Assembly: GCF_038593265.1 (NCBI RefSeq)
Contig: NZ_CP151979.1
Coordinates: 2,184,001 to 2,248,000 of the forward strand
DNA length: 64,000 bases
Direction of reading: 5' to 3'
Source: Ureibacillus sp. FSL W7-1570
Lineage (GTDB): Bacteria > Bacillota > Bacilli > Bacillales_A > Planococcaceae
A program made the position numbers and the translations under genes. Position 1 is the stretch's first letter; each line of letters opens with the position of its first letter. Of this stretch, positions 31,092 through 40,771 are shown piece after piece. The notes beneath the pieces are model-generated. The model made no database searches and had not been told where the DNA came from. It worked only from the letters and a program-made list of their open reading frames with translations.

Positions 31092-32080
31092 ATCGTTTCA
31101 CCATTTTTCATCCGTACATCGATGAGGTAATACAACAAATCGGCCAATAAATTGCCGATAAACACAAACAACGTACTAAATACAACGATTCCCAGCAACA
31201 GGGGAACATCACTATTCATTCCTGCTTGGACGATGGCTTGTCCCAAACCCGGATAAGAAAATACTTGTTCAGCTAAAATGGCCCCTCCAAACAATTCTCC
31301 AAATGAGGCAAAGTGCACAGAAATGGCAGGGAATAACGTATTTCGCAAACCATGTCTGGCAAAAAGCCGGAAACCTTCTTCCCCCTTTGCCCGTGCGAAT
31401 CGTATAAATTCGGTGTTAAAAACGTCCATCACTTTTTGCCTTGTATGAAGGGTGATATTGGAAACGCCAATGATACTTAATGTCAAAGCAGGGAGCACCA
31501 TATGCTTTATTTGATCCAGCCAGGTCACTTCATCTGATAGCATCCCAATCGGGGTCCCCAAACCAATCGGAAACAAGCCGAGCCACATGGAAAAGACAAT
31601 CAGCAATAATATCCCTATCCAAAAGGCCGGGGTGGAAGCGAGGATGAAACAATAAGATTTGATTGCCCGGTCCATCCAAGATCCTTCGTTCATCCCCGCA
31701 ATCACACCTAATGCGTAGCCAAAAATGCCGGAGATAATCCAGGAAATGGCCATCAGCATAAAGGAGGCGAGAAACCTTTCTTGAATGATGGACAACACCT
31801 CTTGCCGGTACAATAGGGAAGTGCCTAAATCCCCATGCAAAAACATATTCAACCAATTAAGAAATTGCTGTGTTTTTGATTCATCGACACCAAAATATTC
31901 AGCAAGTTGTTCCTTTTGCTCTTCGCTGACCACCATCATCTCCGCCCCGAGATAGGATTGGATGGGATCGACAGGCGAGAAGCTGACGAGTATGAAAGAG
32001 AACAAGACAACGGCAAATAGCAATATGGCAAATTTCAATGTGCGCAATAGAATAAATTTTCCTATATTCAAGAGTTGCAA
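31088..32080 (-). CDS. nikB: Nickel/peptide-type ABC importer permease (NikB-like)
   Basis: 330 residues, six helices, with the DppB/NikB hallmarks: an N-terminal helix followed by SPVDPIQSYLGAEM, LNMFLHGDLGTSLLYRQEV, and the coupling segment DVFNTEFIRFARAKGEEG. It forms the translocation pore with the NikC-like subunit. Confidence 0.85.
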   Translation of the reverse strand: MQLLNIGKFILLRTLKFAILLFAVVLFSFILVSFSPVDPIQSYLGAEMMVVSEEQKEQLAEYFGVDESKTQQFLNWLNMFLHGDLGTSLLYRQEVLSIIQERFLASFMLMAISWIISGIFGYALGVIAGMNEGSWMDRAIKSYCFILASTPAFWIGILLLIVFSMWLGLFPIGLGTPIGMLSDEVTWLDQIKHMVLPALTLSIIGVSNITLHTRQKVMDVFNTEFIRFARAKGEEGFRLFARHGLRNTLFPAISVHFASFGELFGGAILAEQVFSYPGLGQAIVQAGMNSDVPLLLGIVVFSTLFVFIGNLLADLLYYLIDVRMKNGETI

Positions 32081-32103
32081 TGCCCTCTACCTTCTTTCCA
32101 TAC

Positions 32104-33702
32104 TCACTCTTCCCATGTCCAATCTGCAATAAATTCCGTTATCGGCCATCCGTGTCCATGGGGTTGTATCTTCTGTTCGCCTATATTCAAATGTTCATTC
32201 ACAACATATAAGTGCTGAAGATTCACCAACCAAACCCATGGAGCATCGCCCAAAGCAGAAAAGCCCGTTTCTCCATCCCATTGGGCTTTTTTCCAATATT
32301 CATTAGCTTCCTCCGGCGTTATAGCATGAATAGCCTGGTCCATATATTGGTCGACTTTTTTGTTCGAATAATAGTTAGCATTGGAATAGCCTTGGCCACG
32401 GTATTTGCTATGGTACAGGTGGTAAATTTCAATCGGGTCATGGCTTCCCCATCCCATAACGACTGGCGTTGAATGCATAACTTCCTCGATTTCGCTCCAG
32501 CTTTTGCCTTCCGTGTTGACCTCAATGCCGATTTCTTTGGCCATTTGTTTAAATGCAATGGCCAACGATTGGCGCGTTTGGTCACTGGCGGGATATACCA
32601 ATGTAAAACTTGCCTTCTCTCCGTCTTTTTCAAAAATTCCATCCGCGTTTTTCCGCCATCCGGCATCCATTAAAATTTGTTCTGCCGCTTCTGTATCCCC
32701 ATCTTCAAAAACGGTCTCTTCATTCCACCATGGCAGTTTATCCGCTACCGAAAAAGCAGGAGTGCCAAATCCTTCAAGAACATCTTCCACTAGCTTGTCC
32801 CTGTCAATGCCGATATTCAGCGCTTTTCGAATGGCCAGATCCGATGTAACCTCATGCCCAATTTCAATTCCTTTTTCAGCATCGTATCCCGGTTTTACGA
32901 AAGGCAGCATAATCCCCCGGTTATCTACACTATCCAGGGCGATTAACTTCATTCCAGAAATGGATTCTTTCGCTAAGTTTGGCGGAACGGATACAATATC
33001 CACCTGTCCCGCTTTTGCCGCTAAAAATGCGGCATCCTGGGATAAAAAGAGGAATGTTAATTTTTTAAAAGGAGATTTTTTTCCGTAATAATAAGGATTC
33101 TCCTCGACAATTAGCTGCTGCCCTTTATCCCATTGCACTAACTTATATGGTCCAGAGCCAATTGGATTTTCCCGATAGTTTTCAGAATAGGCATGTTTCG
33201 GCACAATTCCTAGCATTGTTAATGTGTATAAAAAGGTCGATTGGGGTCTTTCTAAAACAAATTTCACTGTTTGGGCATCAAGTTTTTCAATCTTTTTTAA
33301 GTTTTGTAAGTCCACCACTGATTGGCTGTTTTTGGCCGTTTCAAAGGTAAATATCACATCCTCGATTGTCAGCGGCTCACCGTCGGAAAACTTCACATCA
33401 TCGCGAATTTTTACAGTCCACTCCAATCCATCTTCACTCACGCTATAGTCCACGGCCAAATCCGGCTGCACATTGAAATTTCGGTCCAGTGTAAGCAAGG
33501 TGCTTTGAAACAATGGGGAACCGTACCTGCCCCAACCTGTCGTCGGATCGAATCCATCGGTCGGTTCTGAGCCGATTGCCAATACTAAACTATCTTTTTT
33601 CTTGCCAGTTTCTGAGTCAGAAGCTTGGGATGTGCATGCAACCAGCAGGAAACATGCAAAAATCAGCACTGACATAAGTAGGAATCGATTATTAACCTTC
33701 AT
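32104..33702 (-). CDS. nikA: Nickel/peptide-type substrate-binding lipoprotein (NikA-like)
   Basis: About 532 residues from ATG 33700-33702, with AAAGGTGAG upstream. The lipoprotein signal ends in LLVACTS. The mature part is a family-5 extracellular solute-binding protein (LAIGSEPTDGFDPTTGWGR, then the domain FSDGEPLTIEDVIFTFET). The start is 11 bp from the hypF stop, so the importer is read from the hydrogenase operon. That context, not sequence, is why I call the ligand nickel or a nickel chelate; peptides are the alternative. Confidence 0.8.
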   Translation of the reverse strand: MKVNNRFLLMSVLIFACFLLVACTSQASDSETGKKKDSLVLAIGSEPTDGFDPTTGWGRYGSPLFQSTLLTLDRNFNVQPDLAVDYSVSEDGLEWTVKIRDDVKFSDGEPLTIEDVIFTFETAKNSQSVVDLQNLKKIEKLDAQTVKFVLERPQSTFLYTLTMLGIVPKHAYSENYRENPIGSGPYKLVQWDKGQQLIVEENPYYYGKKSPFKKLTFLFLSQDAAFLAAKAGQVDIVSVPPNLAKESISGMKLIALDSVDNRGIMLPFVKPGYDAEKGIEIGHEVTSDLAIRKALNIGIDRDKLVEDVLEGFGTPAFSVADKLPWWNEETVFEDGDTEAAEQILMDAGWRKNADGIFEKDGEKASFTLVYPASDQTRQSLAIAFKQMAKEIGIEVNTEGKSWSEIEEVMHSTPVVMGWGSHDPIEIYHLYHSKYRGQGYSNANYYSNKKVDQYMDQAIHAITPEEANEYWKKAQWDGETGFSALGDAPWVWLVNLQHLYVVNEHLNIGEQKIQPHGHGWPITEFIADWTWEE

Positions 33703-33713
33703 AGCGCTCACCT

Positions 33714-35702
33714 TTATTCAATGATTGTTGCTGAAAGAATGGCTGCTTGCCCTAAGCTGATGCAATTGTCGCCCAATGGAACTTCATCATCATATAAAAT
33801 TTCAATCTTTGAACCTTCCAATAAATCGAAAATGTCGGAAACCAGCAGACTATTATGGAACACCCCGCCGGACAATACGGCGTAATTCGTATCATACTCT
33901 TCACAAAGGGACTGAATCACATCCACAACCGCCTGGGCCAAACTGCGATGGAATCCCCTTGCAATCACTGATGGCGATTGGCCTTTCAGCTTTGATTGAA
34001 TCATTTCTTCAAATAATGGGCGATAATCCAACTCTTCCCCTGTCCATGGGAATGTGTACACTTCTTCCACTTGTGATTGGCTCGCCAAGTATTCCAAACC
34101 TATAGCCGCTTCCCCTTCAAAGGAGTTGTCCAGGTGGAAACCTAATAACGCGGCCACCGCATCATACAATCTTCCCACGGATGTTGTCGGGAATGTGCGA
34201 ATATTTTTTTCCTTGATTTTCAATGCCTTATGGAATGAATCCGGAAGCTGCAAACGATCCAGCAGCTCTTTGTCAAAGTCACCTATAAAACCTGCCAAAG
34301 CTTGAAGCGGAAACGTTGCTGCCGCATCTCCGCCAATCAAAGACGCTTTTCTTAAATGGCCGCGCCGCGTAAATCCTTCCTGTACACTTCCTACAAAAAT
34401 TTCGCCGCCCCAAATTTCGCCGTCCTCACCGTATCCGGCACCGTCAAAAACAATGCCGACAACCCGTTCCGACAGTTTATTTTTCACCGCCAATATGGAG
34501 GCAAGATGGGCTTTATGATGTTGCACAGCGACATGTTGACAGCCTTCCAATGTTTGGGCGAATTTCGTTGTAAAGTATTCCGGATGCAAATCATAACCGA
34601 TAATGGTTTCGCTCAAGTCCACCCCATGGATGGCCAAATAATCCTTCACTGTCCGTTCAAACTTCAACTGTGTGCCATATTTCGTCATGTCGCCAAGATG
34701 GTGGCTCATAACGACTTTCTGGTCTTTTACCAGTGTAATGGTGCTCTTTAAATCTGCGCCGACCGTTAAAATCGGGCGGGAAGAAGGCAACGCGATATCC
34801 AGCAAGTTGTTATAGCCCCTGGATCTTCTGAAAGGCACCGCTCCGAGTTTCGTCACTTTCAATACCGTGTCGTCAACGCTCCGCTCGATTTCACGTTCAC
34901 CGATCAAAGCCGCACATTGGAAATCTTCCATCAATCCCGTTAATTGGTCATCTTTATGAATCGTCGGTTCTCCGGGATAGTTGGCGCTCGTCATCACGAT
35001 GTAACGCGGCGCGCCAAAGTGGAACAAAAGATGCTGCAATCCTGTATAAGGCACCATGAGGCCGATGTCTGTATTGTTCGGCGCAACGATGGAGCTCAAT
35101 TCTTCATTCTTTGATTTGGCAAGCAAAATTGGACGTCTTTTCGATAGTAAAATCTCTTCTTCCTTTTCAGATAAATGAACAATTTCTTTTGCTGCCTCCA
35201 AATCTTTTACCATGATGGCAAAGGCTTTTCGTGGGCGGCCCAATTTATTTCTCATGACTTGAACCGCTTTGCCATTAAAGGCATCACATACTAAATGGTA
35301 GCCGCCATTGTTTTTCACAAGAAGGGTTTCCCCGGCATTCAACAGTTCGGCTACCCGCCGGAACATCTCTTCACCTTCAACACGTTGTCCATTTTCAAAC
35401 AGATAATAGTTTGGACCGCATTGCGGACAGCAGTTTAATTCCGCATGATATCGGCGGTTCTGCGGATTTTCATATTCCTCTTTGCAGGATGGGCACATTT
35501 CCCAATCCGCCATGGTTGTATTTTGGCGTTCAAATGGGACATTTTTCATTAACGCATATCTTGGTCCGCAATTAGGGCAGCCGATATATGGATATAAATA
35601 ACGTTTACTTTCCGGGTCAAACAATTCTTTTAAACAATCATCGCAGATGGCCGTATCAGGTAAAAAAGTATAGGTCGTCATCGTACGATAAGGCGTTGTC
35701 AT
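33714..35702 (-). CDS. hypF: Hydrogenase maturation carbamoyltransferase HypF lacking the acylphosphatase domain
   Basis: 662 residues. HypF makes the cyanide ligand precursor: it converts carbamoyl phosphate to a carbamoyl-adenylate and passes the carbamoyl group to HypE. Zinc-finger pairs (CDDC, CPNC, CPSC, CPQC) open the protein almost at residue 20. The YrdC-like domain and then the Kae1-like domain with HHKAHLAS follow. The usual N-terminal acylphosphatase domain of about 90 residues is absent. Only 34 bp separate this gene from hypE, so the missing part is not encoded upstream. Confidence 0.92.
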   Translation of the reverse strand: MTTPYRTMTTYTFLPDTAICDDCLKELFDPESKRYLYPYIGCPNCGPRYALMKNVPFERQNTTMADWEMCPSCKEEYENPQNRRYHAELNCCPQCGPNYYLFENGQRVEGEEMFRRVAELLNAGETLLVKNNGGYHLVCDAFNGKAVQVMRNKLGRPRKAFAIMVKDLEAAKEIVHLSEKEEEILLSKRRPILLAKSKNEELSSIVAPNNTDIGLMVPYTGLQHLLFHFGAPRYIVMTSANYPGEPTIHKDDQLTGLMEDFQCAALIGEREIERSVDDTVLKVTKLGAVPFRRSRGYNNLLDIALPSSRPILTVGADLKSTITLVKDQKVVMSHHLGDMTKYGTQLKFERTVKDYLAIHGVDLSETIIGYDLHPEYFTTKFAQTLEGCQHVAVQHHKAHLASILAVKNKLSERVVGIVFDGAGYGEDGEIWGGEIFVGSVQEGFTRRGHLRKASLIGGDAAATFPLQALAGFIGDFDKELLDRLQLPDSFHKALKIKEKNIRTFPTTSVGRLYDAVAALLGFHLDNSFEGEAAIGLEYLASQSQVEEVYTFPWTGEELDYRPLFEEMIQSKLKGQSPSVIARGFHRSLAQAVVDVIQSLCEEYDTNYAVLSGGVFHNSLLVSDIFDLLEGSKIEILYDDEVPLGDNCISLGQAAILSATIIE

Positions 35703-35736
35703 TCAATCACTCTCTTTCCATATAATTTACAGATGA

Positions 35737-36762
35737 TCAACAAATCCGTGGAAGGGGATCACCGACCAACATATCAATCGCCCTCGTTCCACCATAAGAA
35801 GAGCGGGAAAGGACAATATGGCGATCGCTTTCAAACACTTCCCCAATAATGGCCGCCTGTTCTCCTCCAGGGACTTGCTGTATGGCTTTTAATGCATCTT
35901 GCGCATATTCCTCTGAAACAACCGCGATAAATTGCCCTTCATTCGCGATATGCATCGGATCAAGCCCCAATATTTCACAAGCGCCGCGTACTTCCGGATG
36001 CACTTTGATGGCTTCTTCTTCAAGCATGATCGCCACTTGGGCATCCCTTGCCAATTCGTTTAATGCGGTTGCCATTCCACCACGGGTTGGATCGCGCATC
36101 CATTTTAGCCCCGGTGCTGCCGCATTAATCAGTTTGGAAACAAACGGCCAAACTGAGCGTGTGTCGGATTTGATATCCGCTTCCAGATCGAGATCTCCCC
36201 GGGCGAAAAGGATGGTGATGCCATGGTCACCAATGGGTCCGGAAAGGATGATTTTATCTCCCTTTTTGACTCTGCTTGCTGATAAATTGACTCTTGGGTC
36301 CACAAGCCCGATGCCTGCTGTCGTAATAAACAGCTTGTCCGCCTTTTGATGTTCGACCACTTTTGTATCGCCGCCGACAATGGCCACATTCGCTTTTTCC
36401 GCCGCTTCATGCATGGCTTTTATTTCCGATTCCAATATTTCCGTTTCAAGGCCTGCTTCTATGATCAAAGTTGTAACTATGGCCAGCGGTTTCGCACCGC
36501 CCATGGCAATGTCATTGACCGTTCCGTTGATTGCCAATTCCCCGATGGATCCCCCAGGGAATCTCAAAGGATTTACGACAAAGCTGTCCGCTGTAAAGGC
36601 GATTTTTGTTTGATCCGCTTGTACATAGGCCGCATCGTTCAATTCTTTTACATTTAAATACGGCACCAGAAGCCCCTCAATTAATCTCCGGCTTGCCTTC
36701 CCGCCGGCTCCATGGGCAAGTTGAATGGTTGGTTCTCTAAAAGCGACCTTCTCTTTCAGCAT
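35737..36762 (-). CDS. hypE: Hydrogenase maturation protein HypE
   Basis: 341 residues of the AIR-synthase-like fold. The N-terminal IQLAHGAGGKASRRLI is the HypE opening and the C-terminus ends in PRIC, whose last cysteine accepts the carbamoyl group from HypF and becomes the thiocyanate donated to iron. Order hypC-D-E-F is canonical. Confidence 0.95.
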   Translation of the reverse strand: MLKEKVAFREPTIQLAHGAGGKASRRLIEGLLVPYLNVKELNDAAYVQADQTKIAFTADSFVVNPLRFPGGSIGELAINGTVNDIAMGGAKPLAIVTTLIIEAGLETEILESEIKAMHEAAEKANVAIVGGDTKVVEHQKADKLFITTAGIGLVDPRVNLSASRVKKGDKIILSGPIGDHGITILFARGDLDLEADIKSDTRSVWPFVSKLINAAAPGLKWMRDPTRGGMATALNELARDAQVAIMLEEEAIKVHPEVRGACEILGLDPMHIANEGQFIAVVSEEYAQDALKAIQQVPGGEQAAIIGEVFESDRHIVLSRSSYGGTRAIDMLVGDPLPRIC

Positions 36763-36800
36763 GGCAACTACTCCTTCTCGACATTTTTCAAATATTGTTT

Positions 36801-37916
36801 TTAAGAACTCATTGTAGAATACAGGTGGTTATAATAAGTTGCACACGCCCCTTCAGAAGAAACCATGAGAGCGCCGACAGGATTGTCAGGAGTGCACACT
36901 TTTCCGAACAATTTGCATTGATTCGGCTTCAGCATTCCCTTCAATATTTCCCCGCATTGGGCATCTTTGTTTTCTTCAATGTGGATTTTTTCGACATTGA
37001 AATGAACTTCCGCATCCCATTTGGCGAATTCCGGTTTCAGCTTCAATGCGGAATTTTGGATTGCCCCTAATCCGCGCCATTCAAATGCAGGGCGATCTTC
37101 AAACACTTGATTGATGATTTCTAATGCGGAAACATTTCCCTCTTCCATTACAACCCGTTTATACTGGATTTCCACTTTGGATTCTCCGCTTTTCAGCTGT
37201 TTGATCAGCATCAAAATGGACTGCAAAATGTCCAATGGTTCAAAACCTGAAATCACGACCGGCTTTTTATATTCCTTGGCAATGATTTCATAAGGATGGG
37301 CACCGATGATAACCGATGCATGCCCCGGCCCGATGAATCCGTCAATTCTCATATTCGGCTGGTCCAAAATGGATTTTAAAACCGGTATGATTTTTACATG
37401 ATTGGAATAGACGAAAAAGTTGTCGATATCCAATTCTTTCGCTTTTAGAACCGTGATGGCTGTGGAAGGGGCCGTCGTTTCAAAACCGATGGCAAATAAT
37501 ATCACTTTTTTATCCGGATTTTTGATCGCAATGTTTAATGCATCCAAGGGTGAATAAATCATCCGTACATCCGTCCCCATCGCTTTATGGTTTAATGGGG
37601 AACCTTTTTTTCCTGGAACGCGCATCACATCCCCAAACGCTGTAAAAATCACTTCGGAATTTTTGGATGCAATCTCCAATCCTTCATCGACACGCCCTGG
37701 GGGAAGAACACATACGGGACATCCTGGCCCGTGAATAAATTCAATATTTTTTGGCAACAGTTCTTGAAGGCCGAAATGGAAAATCGAATACGTATGCCCT
37801 CCGCATGCCTCCATTATTCGAAAATGGTCATCCGGCTCAACGATACGCTCAATTTCTTCCAAAGTTTTCTTAATCAAATCAGGATTACGAAATTCATCAA
37901 TATAACGCATCTTCAT
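36801..37916 (-). CDS. hypD: Hydrogenase maturation protein HypD
   Basis: 371 residues. HypD is an iron-sulfur protein that, with HypC, forms the scaffold where the Fe(CN)2CO unit is assembled. The family motifs are MEACGGHTYSIFHFGL, GPGCPVCVLPPGRVDEG and GFEPLDILQ, and there are conserved cysteines near the C-terminus. Length is normal. Confidence 0.95.
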   Translation of the reverse strand: MKMRYIDEFRNPDLIKKTLEEIERIVEPDDHFRIMEACGGHTYSIFHFGLQELLPKNIEFIHGPGCPVCVLPPGRVDEGLEIASKNSEVIFTAFGDVMRVPGKKGSPLNHKAMGTDVRMIYSPLDALNIAIKNPDKKVILFAIGFETTAPSTAITVLKAKELDIDNFFVYSNHVKIIPVLKSILDQPNMRIDGFIGPGHASVIIGAHPYEIIAKEYKKPVVISGFEPLDILQSILMLIKQLKSGESKVEIQYKRVVMEEGNVSALEIINQVFEDRPAFEWRGLGAIQNSALKLKPEFAKWDAEVHFNVEKIHIEENKDAQCGEILKGMLKPNQCKLFGKVCTPDNPVGALMVSSEGACATYYNHLYSTMSS

Positions 37917-37956
37917 TTAAATCCCCCCAAAAAATATCAGAAAAATTTAGTACCAC

Positions 37957-38226
37957 TTATTCAAACTGATACCCTCTCACTTCCTCCATCGCTTCCTTGT
38001 CTTCTCCTATTTCCTGCAATAGTTGTAATTGCTCTTTCGCCTGCTCTTCGCTGATTTTATTCATTGCGAATCCGACGTGAATCAACACCCAATCGTTTTC
38101 ATTCACATTTTCATGTTTGATCAAACTGATGTTCACTTTGCGTTTCACACCGGAAACATCAATCATCGCATATTGATTTTGATCATCCAGCAACTCGACA
38201 ATTTTTCCTGGAATCGCCAAGCACAT
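37957..38226 (-). CDS. hypC: Hydrogenase maturation chaperone HypC
   Basis: 89 residues beginning MCLAIPGKIVEL, where Cys2 is the conserved ligand that binds HypD and the iron unit. The rest has the usual small beta-barrel (DWVLIHVGFAMNKISEEQAKE). It is next to hypD in the same operon. Confidence 0.95.
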   Translation of the reverse strand: MCLAIPGKIVELLDDQNQYAMIDVSGVKRKVNISLIKHENVNENDWVLIHVGFAMNKISEEQAKEQLQLLQEIGEDKEAMEEVRGYQFE

Positions 38227-38247
38227 TTTTATCCCCCCAACATTTCG

Positions 38248-39111
38248 TTAATTCCCGGTCCTGATCCACACTTGCTTATTTTCAATTCGCACAGGAAACG
38301 GCTCCAATTGGATATGCGGGACAGTAACGCATTCCCCATTTGTCAAATCAAAGCGAAGTGTATTGTCATGTCCGATTAAAACCATATGATCTTCCTGTTC
38401 CACCGTCTCCTGTGTAAATGGTATTCCCCGATGTGGACAGCGGTTCCGATAGGCCATGATCTTGTTGTCTATGATGATTAACAGCACGTCCACTTCATCG
38501 ATGGTGAGGTAGTATGGCTTGTTTTCTTCCAATTCGTCGACATTCGGGCCTTCTCTCCACCCCGAATTCATTAAATCCTCTTCATCGACGTTCCGTTTGT
38601 AAGGCATATACCCTGGAGATAAATCGTTGACCATCTCGACTCTTTCGACTTCCGGAACCCGTGCTTTGATGGCTTCTTCAACGCCGTTTTTCAATGTCAC
38701 CGCCGATAAGGAGCAGCCTGAACAAGCCCCTTGCATCCGCACATAGACCACATTGCCATCGATTTTTTCCAATTCAATATCCCCGCCATGGGAATTTAAA
38801 TAAGGCCGAATCTCTTCCATGACCGCAGCGACTTTTGTATACAGGTTTTGCTTTATGATTCCATGCAATAAAAGCATCGCATAGACAGAAGGATCCTCTA
38901 TGGCCTCCAACATCAACTGTTTTCCTTCATCCGTTGAGCGGACAATTTTTACAAGCTTTCTAAGGGCATCTTCATGAAACGCTTCAATGGCTTTCTTTAA
39001 CTCCATGATTTTTTTCAATTGGTAGTCAGTAAAATCCATTTCCCGTATCTCTCTTAACACTTGATCAATCCGCTCTGTCAATTGTTCCACACTTTTTGAT
39101 TGTGTGCCCAA
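38248..39111 (-). CDS. NifU-domain/Rieske-like fusion protein of the hydrogenase operon
   Basis: 287 residues from TTG 39109-39111 behind GGGGGGTG. Residues about 1-80 are helical, about 90-165 are a NifU C-terminal domain with C130-SG-C133, and about 190-287 are a Rieske-type beta domain. The first Rieske ligand pair is present (C225-P-H227), but in the second the cysteine is leucine (L245-I-G-H248), so a normal [2Fe-2S] Rieske cluster would lack one ligand. Rieske-type proteins accompany group 2a hydrogenases and are proposed electron carriers or assembly factors. Here an iron-sulfur assembly or transfer role is inference. Confidence 0.8.
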   Translation of the reverse strand: MGTQSKSVEQLTERIDQVLREIREMDFTDYQLKKIMELKKAIEAFHEDALRKLVKIVRSTDEGKQLMLEAIEDPSVYAMLLLHGIIKQNLYTKVAAVMEEIRPYLNSHGGDIELEKIDGNVVYVRMQGACSGCSLSAVTLKNGVEEAIKARVPEVERVEMVNDLSPGYMPYKRNVDEEDLMNSGWREGPNVDELEENKPYYLTIDEVDVLLIIIDNKIMAYRNRCPHRGIPFTQETVEQEDHMVLIGHDNTLRFDLTNGECVTVPHIQLEPFPVRIENKQVWIRTGN

Positions 39112-39117
39112 TCGGCT

Positions 39118-39492
39118 TCACCCCCCAAAAGCTGCATGCTGTTCAAGCACTTCTTCAGCTTTTTGTTTTAACAGCTCTTCAAATACTCCCTTTGCCATTT
39201 TTTCTACAATCGCTTCCACCGTTACTTCTTGTTGCAGAACTTGTTCCGGATCATAACGCCGTTTTGAGAGCGCTTGTAGAATAAAACATGAACCTGCAGG
39301 ATTATCGAGCAAAAATTCTTCAAAAAAAGCATCAACGAATTTATCCAGCCATACCCCATTGCCATAAGGATCCGTGCGCAAAAGGTGTAACGCATTTTCC
39401 ACCCCTTCCGAACGTTGGACGGCCCGCTCTACAAACCGCTCTGTGGCAATTTGCAACAGCGTATTGAAATATTGCTTTTCGTAATCGTTCAC
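39118..39492 (-). CDS. Unknown 124-residue protein of the hydrogenase operon
   Basis: Starts at GTG 39490-39492 behind GGAGGGAAA. It is acidic and mainly helical (RFVERAVQRSEGVENALHLL; FVDAFFEEFLL; EKMAKGVFEELLKQK) with one cysteine and no signal peptide or membrane segment. The stop is 6 bp before the NifU-Rieske gene. I do not recognise the family. Its position between a TPR protein and a NifU-Rieske fusion suggests a hydrogenase-specific assembly partner. Confidence 0.75.
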   Translation of the reverse strand: MNDYEKQYFNTLLQIATERFVERAVQRSEGVENALHLLRTDPYGNGVWLDKFVDAFFEEFLLDNPAGSCFILQALSKRRYDPEQVLQQEVTVEAIVEKMAKGVFEELLKQKAEEVLEQHAAFGG

Positions 39493-39505
39493 CGGTTTCC
39501 CTCCA

Positions 39506-40720
39506 CTACTTTTTGGAAAGTTCTTCTTGTTTCAACTTGATTTCCTGTAACAAGTCCTCTACCACTTTTGCCGATTCACGATCGCCCAGTTCTTCAAAGA
39601 TTTGTTTCGCTTCAGTCAATTTTGGCACCGCACTGGAGAATGCGCCTAGATGAGAGAGGGCTGTACCTTGATTCGCAACGAGCCGCGCATAGCCATGAGG
39701 ATCTGTTTCCTTTTTACGCACCTTCAGTACATCTTCATAAAGGGCGACAGCTTCCCACAAGTTGTCTTCAATATGGGAAGACTTTGCATATTGCAGGGCA
39801 TTGGCCAAATTGATCGTTGCACTGCACCATAAGTCGGTATGGTTTTCTTTATCCAAATAACGCAATGCTTCCCTGAGCGATTGAATGGCCATCGCATTTT
39901 TCAAGTGGTAGTTATGGGCATTGGGCGGCATGGCTATATAAGACAACGCCAAATTCATATGGATCATGGCATAGTTTTCAGGATACGTTTCTTTCCGATA
40001 TGTTTTCAAAGCCGTGTTGTAACATTTGATGGCCTCTAAATAATAGGTTTTATTGCCTCTGTCCGCTATTTCCTGGTAGGCTGTCCCCATCTGGAAGGTC
40101 AGCTCTGCCCGCATAACGTCAAAGGGTGAACGTTCGATCAGCGATAAAGCGGTTTTATATAATTCAACCAATTGATTGTCGACCATTCCCAATGATTGTT
40201 TCGTTGCGGCGACTTCACTTAAGAGCCGCGCCGAAAAGATGGGCGAAATTTCATTGACAATTTGAGCGGCTTCTTCCAGCAATTGAATCCCTTTCGTCCA
40301 GCTGTTATTCTGAAACGCTTCATAAGCATGTGTAGCCATAATGAATGCCCGGATCTCGTCAGCCGTATCTTCGTCATATCGGGGAGGTTCCTGCTTCATA
40401 TTCAAACGCCAGGCTACCGCATCCAAAAGCAGTCTCAAGTCTCCGCCCAACATGGATTTCGCTTTTTCGTAATGGGATTTTTCAGGATATAAAATGAATC
40501 GATTAAAGTGGCCTTCTTTGGTGTCAGGCAACAACTCATCAACCCGCTCCACAGGTTCCCCCTGAATGGCGGCTAAAAAAAATTGCCATTCTTTTGGACA
40601 AGGTTCAGGAATAAAACCTTGCAATAAAGAAGGCATGATGGTGTCCGCATTTTTGATCGGCGGCAATAAAAAGAATCCGGCTGTACCTGGAAATACTCCA
40701 ATTGGCTGACGTTTCAACAT
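39506..40720 (-). CDS. TPR-repeat protein of the hydrogenase operon
   Basis: About 404 residues from ATG 40718-40720, with GGGGGGAG at good spacing; an ATG two codons upstream is the alternative. A proline-rich N-terminal domain (residues 1-110) is followed by about six helical repeats, e.g. AELTFQMGTAYQEIADRG, MIHMNLALSYIAM and ATINLANALQYAKSS. TPR proteins are regularly linked to group 2a hydrogenases. Its role is probably holding subunits or maturases together; this is inference. Confidence 0.8.
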   Translation of the reverse strand: MLKRQPIGVFPGTAGFFLLPPIKNADTIMPSLLQGFIPEPCPKEWQFFLAAIQGEPVERVDELLPDTKEGHFNRFILYPEKSHYEKAKSMLGGDLRLLLDAVAWRLNMKQEPPRYDEDTADEIRAFIMATHAYEAFQNNSWTKGIQLLEEAAQIVNEISPIFSARLLSEVAATKQSLGMVDNQLVELYKTALSLIERSPFDVMRAELTFQMGTAYQEIADRGNKTYYLEAIKCYNTALKTYRKETYPENYAMIHMNLALSYIAMPPNAHNYHLKNAMAIQSLREALRYLDKENHTDLWCSATINLANALQYAKSSHIEDNLWEAVALYEDVLKVRKKETDPHGYARLVANQGTALSHLGAFSSAVPKLTEAKQIFEELGDRESAKVVEDLLQEIKLKQEELSKK

Positions 40721-40771
40721 GTTCATCTCCCCCCTAAAATCAATTACCCTCTGAAACGGCTACAAAACTTC

